Shown here one piece after another: positions 24,852 through 33,211 of a stretch of DNA of 64,000 nucleotides. Both the position numbers and the translations under genes were made by a program. This DNA comes from JAGNLV01 sp964612145 (GTDB lineage: Bacteria > Zixibacteria > MSB-5A5 > GN15 > FEB-12): assembly GCA_964612145.1 (NCBI GenBank), contig CAZTBP010000012.1, positions 1-64,000 of the forward strand. The letters are read 5' to 3'. Within the stretch, counting starts at the first letter, position 1. Every line of letters starts with the position of its first letter. Below the pieces are notes generated by a model. It worked only from the letters and a program-made list of their open reading frames with translations, did no database searches and had not been told where the DNA came from.

Positions 24852-25604
24852 TCACTGGCAGGCAACCGGCTGCGGTCCGCCCCGGAACAGGAAGTCGACC
24901 ATATAGGTCAGGTCGGAGACATTCGGTTCCGTACTTCCGCTGCCGTTAACGTCGGACTCTTCAGGACAGTCTGCCGGCGGTCCGCCTCGGAAGAGAAAGT
25001 CAATCAAATAAGTCAGGTCGCTGACATTCGGTTCGTCGTTGCCGTCGTTGTTGTAGTCACCGGTAATGCCGACACAGCAGCCGAAGCCCTGCTCGATATC
25101 GATAAATCCCGGTACAAACTGCGGGGCAAAGGCATTGGTGTTGACATCGGAGAAAGTTGTGCTGTACTGGATGTCCTGATTGGTAATTGTTATTGTATCT
25201 ACAGTAACCTGCTGGGGCGAAATCGCCAGGTCCCAGGAGAGGTAGAACGTACCAAATAGTCCTGTCCCCGGCTGAATGGCCGGTTCACTTGAGAGGGGGA
25301 AGCAGTAAACCGTGTAGCCGCCGGGAGGCGTAAAGGTCCCTTTGGCGGCAATGTAGTCCACTCGCGAGTCCATAAAAGAGAAGCTGTCCACGACGATATC
25401 AGGGGAGTCAAACGTCACGGTGAGCTCGATTCCGGCGAGTGCCTGGTCGTTATAGAAGTACACCGGGAGTACACCATCGGAGTTGGTAGTGGTTTGAATG
25501 GAGTCAATCCGAACGGTGTCCGGTGTGCCGATATCCTGTGCCTGTCCGACTGTTGCCAGACAGAAAAAGAGTGCTACACTTATAGACAGTGTCTTGAAAG
25601 TCAT
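24852..25604 (-). CDS. Secreted protein with cohesin-like domain and two dockerin-type repeats
   Basis: This 250-residue protein has a clear signal peptide (MTFKTLSISVALFFCLATVG, cleavage after about residue 22), a beta-rich domain (about 30-180; LAGIELTVTFDSPDIVVDSF) resembling cohesin-type modules, and a C-terminal dockerin-like pair (about 185-250) with duplicated NVSDLTYLIDFLFRGG and NVSDLTYMVDFLFRGG, each preceded by Asp/Asn-rich Ca2+-loop-like residues. The start at 25604 was preferred over an in-frame ATG 54 bp upstream because it opens the signal peptide. It is the only minus-strand gene, placed between fliJ and flgF. It may be an extracellular or surface protein assembled through dockerin-cohesin contacts; no flagellar role is evident. 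Confidence 0.88.
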   Translation of the reverse strand: MTFKTLSISVALFFCLATVGQAQDIGTPDTVRIDSIQTTTNSDGVLPVYFYNDQALAGIELTVTFDSPDIVVDSFSFMDSRVDYIAAKGTFTPPGGYTVYCFPLSSEPAIQPGTGLFGTFYLSWDLAISPQQVTVDTITITNQDIQYSTTFSDVNTNAFAPQFVPGFIDIEQGFGCCVGITGDYNNDGNDEPNVSDLTYLIDFLFRGGPPADCPEESDVNGSGSTEPNVSDLTYMVDFLFRGGPQPVACQ

Positions 25605-25719
25605 ACGATATACCCTTTCTTCCATGCTGCTTTGAGCAAAAACAATGCGCAGTATCAAAAAAGGGTCAGAAAAAACCTCACAGTTTGGTCGGCGGGGGCC
25701 GGTAGTCGCGGTAAGTACT

Positions 25720-25747
25720 TATATATCTTGGCGTTTGCTAAATCCAA
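25720..25747 (-). promoter_or_regulatory. Possible sigma70 promoter for the dockerin gene
   Basis: On the minus strand TTGGAT (25747-25742) and TATATA (25725-25720) are 16 bp apart, about 115 bp before the start codon. Agreement with TTGACA is only partial. Confidence 0.3.
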
Positions 25748-25885
25748 TATACTCGAAAGCGCTGGTCGGAGCAACAGAAAAAACCGGTGACCGTCATCTC
25801 TGCGGTCGGAAACTGCAACATCAACAGCGCAAATCGTTTCGCACCTTCGTGCCTGTCGGTTTCATCTCAGTTTTTGGCCGGCGGG

Positions 25886-25893
25886 GCCGATAA
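25886..25893 (+). promoter_or_regulatory. Sigma28-type -10 box next to a start codon
   Basis: GCCGATAA is an exact match to the sigma28 -10 consensus and ends 7 nt before the ATG at 25901, the same distance as at the RsbU-type gene. The -35 position (25867-25870, TCAG) matches only half of TAAA. If used, the transcript would be nearly leaderless. Confidence 0.3.
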
Positions 25894-25900
25894 TTTCAAC

Positions 25901-26113
25901 ATGAGCAACAAAACTCCGCTTAAGCAGGCACTTCGCTGTGCTTACATTCGCGCCTGTTATATGGCTGAAGAACTCAAATGTTTCGGGTATAAAACGGACT
26001 GCCCGCTATACCAGAAATCCAACGGCGAGTATTACAGCGAATCGCGTTTTCACGACGCCATGAACCGGCTTATCGATCAGACCCGCGCCAAGTATATCGA
26101 ACTGCCGGAATAG
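25901..26113 (+). CDS. Small Cys-containing protein of unknown function
   Basis: I do not recognise this 70-residue soluble protein. It has four-Cys spacing in CAYIRACYMAEELKCFG followed by TDCPLYQ (C-x6-C-x7-C-x7-C), which could bind a metal or form a small disulphide fold, and a charged C-terminal helix (RFHDAMNRLIDQTRAKYIEL). The start at ATG 25901 was chosen because the 38 residues possible upstream look non-coding. There is no clear ribosome binding site; a sigma28-type -10 box lies just before the ATG. It stands alone between the dockerin gene and the flgF operon. Confidence 0.6.
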   Translation: MSNKTPLKQALRCAYIRACYMAEELKCFGYKTDCPLYQKSNGEYYSESRFHDAMNRLIDQTRAKYIELPE

Positions 26114-26249
26114 AGCAGAGGTCGATCCCCGAAATCGGAAAAATCATCCCGAGTCAACCGGAAATCTCTTCCCAAACAGGACTGTGATCAAACCCGTCGC
26201 GCATCGCTAAGCTACAGCCTCATTGACAGTTACGATCGTTTCTCCACTT

Positions 26250-26265
26250 TGGCACAGCCTGTGCT
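26250..26265 (+). promoter_or_regulatory. Sigma54 promoter of the flgF operon
   Basis: TGGCAC (26250-26255), 5 bp, GTGCT (26261-26265) gives GG-N10-GC exactly, with a perfect -24 element. The predicted start near 26276 lies just before a GGAGGA ribosome binding site and the flgF ATG at 26288. The NtrC-family activator at 14866-16218 is the likely driver. Confidence 0.75.
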
Positions 26266-26287
26266 TAAGTTAGCAGTGGAGGAAAAT

Positions 26288-27019
26288 ATGATTAAAGGAC
26301 TGTTCCGTTCAGCATCGGGCATGTTGCCCGCGATCAAAAAGCAGGAGACGATCGCCAACAATGTCGCGAACGCCAAGACGGCCGGCTACAAGAAAGACGC
26401 TGTCTTCAGTAAGGAACTTTCCCGCTCCGAAAAGCGCCTGGCGCCGAAACAGTCGGACTGGCAGACCCCGATGGTCAACGACATCTTCACCGACTTCAGC
26501 GCCGGTACGTTTACCCGGACCGACAATCCTCTGGATATGGCGATCGACGGTGACGGGTTTTTCCAGGTTGAGCTGGAGGACGGCCGGATCGGACTGACCC
26601 GGTCGGGATCGTTTAGTGTCAACCGCGACGGATTACTGGCGCATTCCGACGGCCCGGTCCTTTTAACTGAAGGCGGCGCGATTGAGCCAGGCAACGGCAA
26701 GCTCAGTGTGTCGGCGTCCGGTCAGGTCGATGTCAACGGGGCAGTGATCGCTCAGATTACGCCGGTAACAGTTGATGACCTGCAGGCGCTGGAGAAGATC
26801 GGCAACTCGCTTTATGTCGTGCCCGAGGGCACGCCGCTGACGCCGGTACAACCTGCCGCGGTCCGTCAGGGCTATCTGGAGCAGTCCAATGTAGACATCG
26901 TCCGCCAGATGATTGACATGATCGTTGCCTACCGTACCTACGAAGCGAATGCCCGCGCCGTGTCGAGCCAGGACAGCTCCCTGGAGCATCTGTTCAATCG
27001 GGTCGGCGGCAACAGCTAA
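26288..27019 (+). CDS. flgF: Flagellar proximal rod protein FlgF
   Basis: FlgF is the third proximal rod component. The 243-residue protein has the N-terminal IANNVANAKTAGYKKDAVF motif, the LDMAIDGDGFFQVELEDG core and the C-terminal VDIVRQMIDMIVAYRTYEAN signature. The ATG at 26288 follows GGAGGA. It leads a long run from flgF to fliW behind a sigma54 promoter. FlgF and the next gene FlgG resemble each other; this one is assigned FlgF by its position and shorter length. Confidence 0.93.
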   Translation: MIKGLFRSASGMLPAIKKQETIANNVANAKTAGYKKDAVFSKELSRSEKRLAPKQSDWQTPMVNDIFTDFSAGTFTRTDNPLDMAIDGDGFFQVELEDGRIGLTRSGSFSVNRDGLLAHSDGPVLLTEGGAIEPGNGKLSVSASGQVDVNGAVIAQITPVTVDDLQALEKIGNSLYVVPEGTPLTPVQPAAVRQGYLEQSNVDIVRQMIDMIVAYRTYEANARAVSSQDSSLEHLFNRVGGNS

Positions 27020-27050
27020 GCAAACGAAGTGATAAACATAGGAGGTTACT

Positions 27051-27839
27051 GTGATTAAGGCAATGCGCACTGCGGCGACAGGAATGATCGCGCAGCAGAT
27101 GAACGTTGACAACATCTCCAATAACCTGGCCAACGTCAACACGACAGGGTTCAAGAAGACCAATGTTGAATTTCAGGATGTCCTGTACCAGAATTTCCGC
27201 CGGGCCGGAACGGCTTCGGCTATCGGATCGGAAGTACCGACCGGATTGTCCATCGGCTACGGCACGCGTGCCTCGGCCACGGTCCGCCAGTTCTCTGAAG
27301 GGAACCTTCAGCCGACCGGCAACCCCCTTGATCTCGCAATCGAGGGCGACGGGTTTTTTCAGGTGCAACTCCCTGATGGTACCACCGGCTACACGCGCGA
27401 CGGGGCGTTAAAGATCTCCGGTGACGGAGATATCGTGACCTCGGACGGTTATTTCCTGCTCCCGCAGACATCGATCCCCGAGGATGCGACCGCTATTTCC
27501 GTTGGTGTCGATGGTACGATCGAGGTAATGGTGGCGGGGCAGAGCGATCCGACCCAGATCGGTCAGATCGAAATGGCCCGCTTCATCAATCCGGCCGGTC
27601 TGGAAGCTATCGGCCGCAATCTGATGGTGCCTACGGGGGCTTCGGGTGACGCTATTGTCGATGTGCCGACACAGAACGGTCTGGGACAAATCAATCAGGG
27701 GTATCTTGAAATGTCCAATGTCAAGGTGGTCGATGAGATGGTCAACATGATCGTAGCTCAGCGGGCCTACGAGATGAACTCCAAAGCCATTCAGACGTCG
27801 GACGACATGGCCGGAATCGCCAACAACCTTAAGAGGTAA
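27051..27839 (+). CDS. flgG: Flagellar distal rod protein FlgG
   Basis: This 262-residue protein has MIKAMRTAATGMIAQQMNVD at the N-terminus, NISNNLANVNTTGFKKTNVE, the FlgG-typical LAIEGDGFFQVQLPDGTTGY and MSNVKVVDEMVNMIVAQRAY near the end. FlgG forms the distal rod that passes through the P and L rings. The start is GTG 27051 with AGGAGG 8 nt upstream. Length and motifs match the family fully. Confidence 0.96.
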   Translation: MIKAMRTAATGMIAQQMNVDNISNNLANVNTTGFKKTNVEFQDVLYQNFRRAGTASAIGSEVPTGLSIGYGTRASATVRQFSEGNLQPTGNPLDLAIEGDGFFQVQLPDGTTGYTRDGALKISGDGDIVTSDGYFLLPQTSIPEDATAISVGVDGTIEVMVAGQSDPTQIGQIEMARFINPAGLEAIGRNLMVPTGASGDAIVDVPTQNGLGQINQGYLEMSNVKVVDEMVNMIVAQRAYEMNSKAIQTSDDMAGIANNLKR

Positions 27840-27842
27840 GTG

Positions 27843-28532
27843 ATGCGTGAACTGCTGAAAAAAGTACTGCTGATCATCATCCTGATTGTTGCTTCCGGGT
27901 CGGCCCTGGCCGCGCCGGTAGAGCAGGTAATATGCGATGAACTGGCGGCGATGTATCGGCTGGACACCTCGCAATATACCATAGAGGTTCTTAAGAATCG
28001 TCTGGAGACGACAGATGTCGATCCGGGGCAGCTCACTATCCGGCCGCTTTCGGAAAAAGAGCCGATAGGGTTGTTCTCGGTGGCGGTTTCTGTCGAGAAG
28101 GACGACGTGCAGATTGAAAGGGCCCAGGTCCGGCTTCGAATTACCCGGTTCGCGACAGTTCTTGTCGCAGCAGACCGGGTCGGGATGCGTGATGACCTAA
28201 CGCGTGAAATGGTCTCACTAAGACGGATGGACGTAACCAACCTTCGGGAAAAAGTCCTGACCTCGTTTGAGGATATCGAGGGTTACCGGGCGGCCCGGAA
28301 TCTTCGCAAGGGTTCGATCCTGACGTCGTCGGATGTCGAGATCCCGCCTGATATCGAAGCCGGTCGCGACGTGAGCATCGTGTACGACGACGGTTTCTGC
28401 CGAATCTCGACGCCGGGCACAGCTCTTCAGCCGGGCAGTGCCGGGGACTACGTCAAAGTAAAGAACAAATCATCGGGAAAGATAATCATGGCCCGCGTCA
28501 AGGATGAAACCGCGGTTGTCGTGGATCCATAG
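27843..28532 (+). CDS. flgA: P-ring assembly chaperone FlgA
   Basis: FlgA assists periplasmic FlgI to form the P ring. The 229-residue protein has a signal peptide (KVLLIIILIVASGSALAAP), a variable N-terminal domain and a SAF-type C-terminal domain (about 120-229; REMVSLRRMDVTNL; RNLRKGSILTSSDVEI; GSAGDYVKVKNKSSGKIIMA), which ends in ARVKDETAVVV as FlgA proteins do. It lies 3 bp after flgG and before flgH and flgI, the expected order. A GTG directly before the ATG is also in frame. Confidence 0.93.
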   Translation: MRELLKKVLLIIILIVASGSALAAPVEQVICDELAAMYRLDTSQYTIEVLKNRLETTDVDPGQLTIRPLSEKEPIGLFSVAVSVEKDDVQIERAQVRLRITRFATVLVAADRVGMRDDLTREMVSLRRMDVTNLREKVLTSFEDIEGYRAARNLRKGSILTSSDVEIPPDIEAGRDVSIVYDDGFCRISTPGTALQPGSAGDYVKVKNKSSGKIIMARVKDETAVVVDP

Positions 28533-28545
28533 GAAGGTGGATCGT

Positions 28546-29133
28546 ATGAAGAAGATTACATTTTTACTGGTCCTGATCGTTTTGCTGGCCCTGCCGTTTG
28601 GCCTTAAAGTCAACGGGCAGGATTTTGGCCAGAGACAGTCGTTGTTTACCGACGTCAAAGCCAACAAAGTCGGGGACATTCTGACTGTCATGATTTACGA
28701 GAACAACCGGGCTCAGCAGTCGGTCGAAACCAAAACCGAAAAGAGCACCGAGTTTTCAACGTCGGGCGGTCCCGGACTTGGGACGCTGGATTTTATTCCG
28801 CTGTTTGGCGCGAGCGGCAGCAACGAAAATAAGTTCGACGGCAAAGGCGAGAACTCCCGCAACGGGTCACTTCGGGCGCGAATGTCCGTGACTGTTGTCG
28901 AACTCCGCACCAACGGCGACCTCGTAATCGAGGGCAACCGGACTATTGGTGTCAACGGTGATCGCGAGACGCTGACGCTGACCGGAGTCGTTCGGCAGAA
29001 GGATGTCACGCCCCAGAATACGGTGGACTCCTACCTGATCGCCGACGCCGAAATTCATTACAGTGGGAAGGGCAACGCCAACACCGGCAGCCGCCCCGGC
29101 TTTTTCACCCGTTTCATAAACTGGCTTTTTTAA
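28546..29133 (+). CDS. flgH: Flagellar L-ring protein FlgH, without lipobox cysteine
   Basis: FlgH forms the outer-membrane L ring, a bushing for the rod. The 195-residue protein keeps the family core (DILTVMIYENNRAQQSVETK; SVTVVELRTNGDLVIEGNR; LTGVVRQKDVTPQNTVDSYL), but its signal peptide (MKKITFLLVLIVLLALPFGL) is not followed by a lipobox Cys, and there is no cysteine anywhere in the protein. Proteobacterial FlgH is normally a lipoprotein; here anchoring must differ. The start at ATG 28546 follows GGAAGGTGG; a longer in-frame start inside flgA is unlikely. Confidence 0.92.
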   Translation: MKKITFLLVLIVLLALPFGLKVNGQDFGQRQSLFTDVKANKVGDILTVMIYENNRAQQSVETKTEKSTEFSTSGGPGLGTLDFIPLFGASGSNENKFDGKGENSRNGSLRARMSVTVVELRTNGDLVIEGNRTIGVNGDRETLTLTGVVRQKDVTPQNTVDSYLIADAEIHYSGKGNANTGSRPGFFTRFINWLF

Positions 29134-29143
29134 GGAGTGAATC

Positions 29144-30289
29144 ATGCTGAGTGCACTCTTTAGCAAGCTGGCGACGCCGCTCGGGATCTTTCTGGTTGCG
29201 GCAGTAGTCCTGGCCCTGGCGCCGACTGTCGATGGGAGTAAAGTCCGGATTAAGGACATCGCCGAATTCCGCAACGAGCAGCAGCAGGACCTTGTCGGCT
29301 ATGGCCTCGTAATCGGACTTGACGGCACCGGCGACGGTAACGGTACCCAGTTTACGGTTCAGTCGCTGGTCAATATGATGGAACGGATGGGCCTGACTGT
29401 CGACGTGGCTAAAGTAAAAGTCAAGAATGTCGCGGCGGTTATGGTCACGGCGCGTATCTCAAGCAATCTTGGCGAGGGTAGTTATTTCGACGTCCAGGTA
29501 TCATCGGTTGGTGATGCCTCCTCGCTTCAGGGCGGCACACTGCTGCTGACGCCGCTGTCCGGCTCGGACGGTATCGCGCGGGCGGTAGCTCAGGGGCCGG
29601 TTTCCATTGGCGGCTTCAATATCCAGTCAGCCGACGGCAACAAGATTCGCAACAATTACACGCTTGTCGGGCGGGTGCCCGGCGGGGGGAAAGTTACCCA
29701 GCCGATCGAGGTCACGGCCGGCGATGAATCCAACAACCGCGAGATATTTCTCGCTCTGCGCAATCCTGATTACACGACGGTTCATAGAGTTGCCGAGAGA
29801 ATCAATATCCGTTACGGCATGCTGGCCTATCCGGAAGATGCCGCGACAGTTCGTTTGGTCGTCCCGGATTCGCTGATGCATCCAACCCTTCGGATTGAGT
29901 TCATTTCCGATATCGGTCAATTGCAGATTGTGCCGGACAACCCGGCCCGGGTCGTGATCAACGAGCGTACCGGTACCATTGTCGCCGGTCAGCACGTGAC
30001 AATCGATGAAGTCTCTATCGCGCACGGGACTATTACGGTTAATATCGAAAGCACCCCCGTTATTTCACAGCCGGCGCCGTTCTCGGAAGGGGAGACCATT
30101 GTCACGCAGGATTCGCGGATCAATGTGCGGGATGAAAAGGCCCGGGTGGTTCATCTGCCGAGAAGTGTATACCTGTCCGATGTGGCCAAGGCGCTCAACC
30201 GGATTGGGGCAACACCGCGTGATATAATTGCGATTTTCCAGGCCCTGAAACAGGCCGGGGCACTACGGGCGGAGCTGGTGATCCTGTAA
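29144..30289 (+). CDS. flgI: Flagellar P-ring protein FlgI
   Basis: FlgI forms the periplasmic P ring around the distal rod. The 381-residue precursor has a signal peptide (LGIFLVAAVVLALAPTVDGS) followed by the hallmark KVRIKDIAEFRNEQQQDLVG, GYGLVIGLDGTGDG, and the C-terminal LNRIGATPRDIIAIFQALKQ and ALRAELVIL. The start follows AAGGAG. Its stop overlaps the flgJ ATG by 1 nt. The presence of FlgI with FlgH and FlgA shows an outer-membrane-crossing flagellum. Confidence 0.97.
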   Translation: MLSALFSKLATPLGIFLVAAVVLALAPTVDGSKVRIKDIAEFRNEQQQDLVGYGLVIGLDGTGDGNGTQFTVQSLVNMMERMGLTVDVAKVKVKNVAAVMVTARISSNLGEGSYFDVQVSSVGDASSLQGGTLLLTPLSGSDGIARAVAQGPVSIGGFNIQSADGNKIRNNYTLVGRVPGGGKVTQPIEVTAGDESNNREIFLALRNPDYTTVHRVAERINIRYGMLAYPEDAATVRLVVPDSLMHPTLRIEFISDIGQLQIVPDNPARVVINERTGTIVAGQHVTIDEVSIAHGTITVNIESTPVISQPAPFSEGETIVTQDSRINVRDEKARVVHLPRSVYLSDVAKALNRIGATPRDIIAIFQALKQAGALRAELVIL

Positions 30290-31257
30290 TGGATGGCATG
30301 CGCCCGATATCCACGCCGGTGTCCTACGCCGAGAGCGACCTGGAAAAACTCCGGACAAACAAGCCCCAATCGCTCGAAGAGGAAAAAGAGCGGCTGCGCA
30401 AGGCGACTGCGGAGTTTGAGTCGCTCTTCATGTACCAGATGCTCAAGGCGATGCGAAAGACAATTGGCGAGAATCCGCTGGCCCACGACGGACCGATGAC
30501 TTCCGGCATGGGCAAAGACACGTTTATGGACATGTTCGATGTCCACCTGGCCAAGAAAATGGTGACCGGCGGAAAGGGATCGATAGCCGATGTCCTGTAC
30601 TCCTCGCTGGTACGCACAATTGAGTCGCGCTACGATCCTGAAGCCTCGAGAATAGAGATCAAACCGCTGCAACGACCGGAGGAAAATCGGGAGCCAATAG
30701 AAATTCAGCGGCATGACCTGCCGGTCGAACGGCCGGGCAGCCGCCCTGTTCCCCTGGACAAATCAGCAGAAGCTCCGGTCAGAATTGCCCCGCGCCGGCG
30801 CGCTGTCACCCGACCGCAAGACGGCATTCGCCGCCGATACGGACAGCTGATCGATGAGGCGGCCAAGGCCAACAAAGTCGACTCGGCGCTGATCTCGGCG
30901 GTCATCCAGACCGAGTCCGGGGGAGACCCGAAAGCGGTCTCGCCGGCAGGGGCAAAGGGATTGATGCAGCTGATGGATGGCACTGCCGCCGATTTGGGGG
31001 TCAATAACTCATTCGATGAGCGGGAGAATGTGATGTCCGGCGCGCGCTACCTACGGCGCATGGTGGACCGCTTCGGTGACCTGAAACTGGCCCTGGCAGC
31101 ATACAACGCCGGACCGGGCGCGGTTGAACGGCACGGCGGCATCCCGCCCTACCCGGAAACCCAGGCATATGTCGAGCGAGTTCTCGACTCGCTGGAATAT
31201 TATCGCGGTTCGGTATCGCACGAGATGTCTAAAGGTGGTACGACACCGGACCGATAA
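30289..31257 (+). CDS. flgJ: FlgJ-type rod protein fused to a lytic transglycosylase
   Basis: Residues about 30-110 form the FlgJ rod-scaffold domain (LRKATAEFESLFMYQMLKAM; MGKDTFMDMFDVHLAKKM). A Pro/Arg-rich linker (110-180) leads to a lytic transglycosylase (SLT) domain (about 184-305) with catalytic Glu209 in IQTESGGDP, followed by AKGLMQLM and ALAAYNAGPGAVERHGG. Gamma-proteobacterial FlgJ instead carries a glucosaminidase domain at this end; SLT is the alternative found in other lineages, often as a separate protein. The enzyme should open peptidoglycan for rod passage. No signal peptide is present, consistent with export through the flagellar channel. Confidence 0.93.
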   Translation: MDGMRPISTPVSYAESDLEKLRTNKPQSLEEEKERLRKATAEFESLFMYQMLKAMRKTIGENPLAHDGPMTSGMGKDTFMDMFDVHLAKKMVTGGKGSIADVLYSSLVRTIESRYDPEASRIEIKPLQRPEENREPIEIQRHDLPVERPGSRPVPLDKSAEAPVRIAPRRRAVTRPQDGIRRRYGQLIDEAAKANKVDSALISAVIQTESGGDPKAVSPAGAKGLMQLMDGTAADLGVNNSFDERENVMSGARYLRRMVDRFGDLKLALAAYNAGPGAVERHGGIPPYPETQAYVERVLDSLEYYRGSVSHEMSKGGTTPDR

Positions 31258-31287
31258 GAGAGTTAGGCCTTTGCAGGAAGCAAATAT

Positions 31288-31776
31288 ATGGTGGATAAAC
31301 TTATTAACACGATCAGCAGGGAAGCTGCCCTTTTTGAGCATTTTCTCAAATTACTGGAACAGCAGCAAGAGGCGCTGGTCAACAACGACCTCGATGCCTT
31401 AAAGCGCGTCACGGTGGCGCAGCACGAGAAAGTGCTGGAAAGCCAGGAGCTCAACCGCGAGCGGGAAGAACTGCTGAGGCGAATTAAGGAAGCCAACGAA
31501 GTCGAGGGCGACCTGACAGTGAGCAGGCTGCTGGACCTGGTCGATCGCGATCACGCTAACCAGCTCAGTACGCTTCGGGAATCGATCCTTCAACTGAACG
31601 AGCGAATCCTGAAGATGCGTAATCAAAACGCAATGCTGTTGAACAAGTCACGCGAGTATATCCGCCGCACGATGGAGATGCTCGCCCGGATATCAACACC
31701 CGATCAGGGTACCTATACCGCCTCCGGACCGGGACAAACCGAGCGCGCCGCGCTGGCGCTGGACAGGAGGGCCTGA
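31288..31776 (+). CDS. flgN: FlgN-like export chaperone for hook-filament junction proteins
   Basis: This 162-residue protein is predicted to be mostly coiled coil in its first 130 residues (ALFEHFLKLLEQQQEALVNN; ESQELNREREELLRRIKEAN), the FlgN pattern, and has a disordered tail. FlgN binds FlgK and FlgL before export. The assignment rests on fold type and position: its stop overlaps the flgK start (TGATG), and flgL is also nearby. Confidence 0.85.
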   Translation: MVDKLINTISREAALFEHFLKLLEQQQEALVNNDLDALKRVTVAQHEKVLESQELNREREELLRRIKEANEVEGDLTVSRLLDLVDRDHANQLSTLRESILQLNERILKMRNQNAMLLNKSREYIRRTMEMLARISTPDQGTYTASGPGQTERAALALDRRA

Positions 31777-33167
31777 TGCCGGGATTAATGTCAGGACTGG
31801 AAGTCGGGAAGCGGGCGCTGTTGTCGCACCAGATTTACCTTCAGACAATCGGTCACAATATCGCCAACGTCAACACTCCCGGCTACACCCGCCAGCGGGT
31901 TAATATCGGCGCTACCTATCCGTCGGACAGCCCGGTCGGGCAAATAGGGACAGGTATCACGGTTCAGGATATCCGCCACGTCAAAGATCTGTTCCTCGGC
32001 GATCAGTGGCGGCAGGAAAACAAGTCGCTCGGCCAGTGGCAGTACAAGGAAAAAATCCTCTCACAAATCGAATCACTGGTTAACGAGCCGAACGACAACA
32101 CGCTGGCTGACCGGCTGAACGGCTTCTGGGATGCCTGGGACGGTCTCTCCCAGAACCCGACTGCGACCAACCGCGAGGCGGTTCTGGGCGCCACGACCCT
32201 GCTTGTCGACAGTTTTCATACCCTGTCCAAAGACCTCACCAAGCTGCGTGACTCTATCGACCGGGATCTGGGGACCTACACCTCACAGATCAACCGGCTC
32301 ACAACAGAAATAGCCGCAGTCAACCGGCAGATTGCGACCGGTGAGGTTGACGGCTCCTCGGCCAACGACCTGCGGGACCGTCGCGACCTGATGATCGACG
32401 AGCTTTCGGCGCTGGTCGATGTCAATACCATTCCGGCCGATAACGGGATGGTCCGGGTTACGATCGGCGCCATGGAGGTTGTTGACGGTACGGACTCGCT
32501 GCCGATTGATACAGAGACTATCAACAAGAACGGCGTCAAAGAGAACCGTCTCGTCTGGCGCGGCACCAACATCGAGATTAAGAACGTTAATGGTGAGCTC
32601 AAAGGGCTGCTCGATTCACGCGATAACATTGTCCCGGGCTACATCGACCAGCTCGACCACCTGGCGGCTAAAATTATCGAGAGTGTCAATGCCCTGCACC
32701 GGACCGGCTACGGTCTGGATGGTTCCACGGGGCTTGATTTCTTCGATTCGCGTTTTACCGATGCGCGGTCGATCAGGGTCAATCAGGACCTGATCAACTC
32801 GCCGGATCGAATTGGCGCCTCCGGCAGCGGCGAGCCGGGCGATGGTACGGTCGCGCTGGAGATACAGAATCTCCGGAACGAGCGGATTATGATTAATGGT
32901 ACAACGAGCTTCAACGACTACTACGATGCCATGGTCGGAAACCTCGGTGTCGAGTCGCATGAAGCGCAGGCTTTTGCGGAGAACTATCAGATTCTGGTGC
33001 AGCAGATCGAGAATGCGAAACAATCGGTCGAGGGTGTCTCACTGGATGAAGAAATGGCAAATATGATAAAGTTCCAGCACGCCTACGACGCGGCCGCTCG
33101 CGTCATCACCACGATGGATGAGGCGCTGGATACAGTGATCTCCAGGATGGGGATCGTCGGACGGTAA
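31776..33167 (+). CDS. flgK: Hook-filament junction protein FlgK (HAP1)
   Basis: This 463-residue protein has the N-terminal GLEVGKRALLSHQIYLQTIG, HNIANVNTPGYTRQRV, the FlgK region LVNEPNDNTLADRLNGFWDA with WDGLSQNPT, and the C-terminal VSLDEEMANMIKFQHAYDAA with TMDEALDTVI. FlgK and FlgL join hook and filament. It follows flgN with a 1-nt overlap; csrA comes 44 bp later. The length is typical or slightly short. Confidence 0.96.
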   Translation: MPGLMSGLEVGKRALLSHQIYLQTIGHNIANVNTPGYTRQRVNIGATYPSDSPVGQIGTGITVQDIRHVKDLFLGDQWRQENKSLGQWQYKEKILSQIESLVNEPNDNTLADRLNGFWDAWDGLSQNPTATNREAVLGATTLLVDSFHTLSKDLTKLRDSIDRDLGTYTSQINRLTTEIAAVNRQIATGEVDGSSANDLRDRRDLMIDELSALVDVNTIPADNGMVRVTIGAMEVVDGTDSLPIDTETINKNGVKENRLVWRGTNIEIKNVNGELKGLLDSRDNIVPGYIDQLDHLAAKIIESVNALHRTGYGLDGSTGLDFFDSRFTDARSIRVNQDLINSPDRIGASGSGEPGDGTVALEIQNLRNERIMINGTTSFNDYYDAMVGNLGVESHEAQAFAENYQILVQQIENAKQSVEGVSLDEEMANMIKFQHAYDAAARVITTMDEALDTVISRMGIVGR

Positions 33168-33211
33168 ACAGGAGTGATGTCCGCCAAACCCCAATCACCA
33201 CGGAGGGTAAC

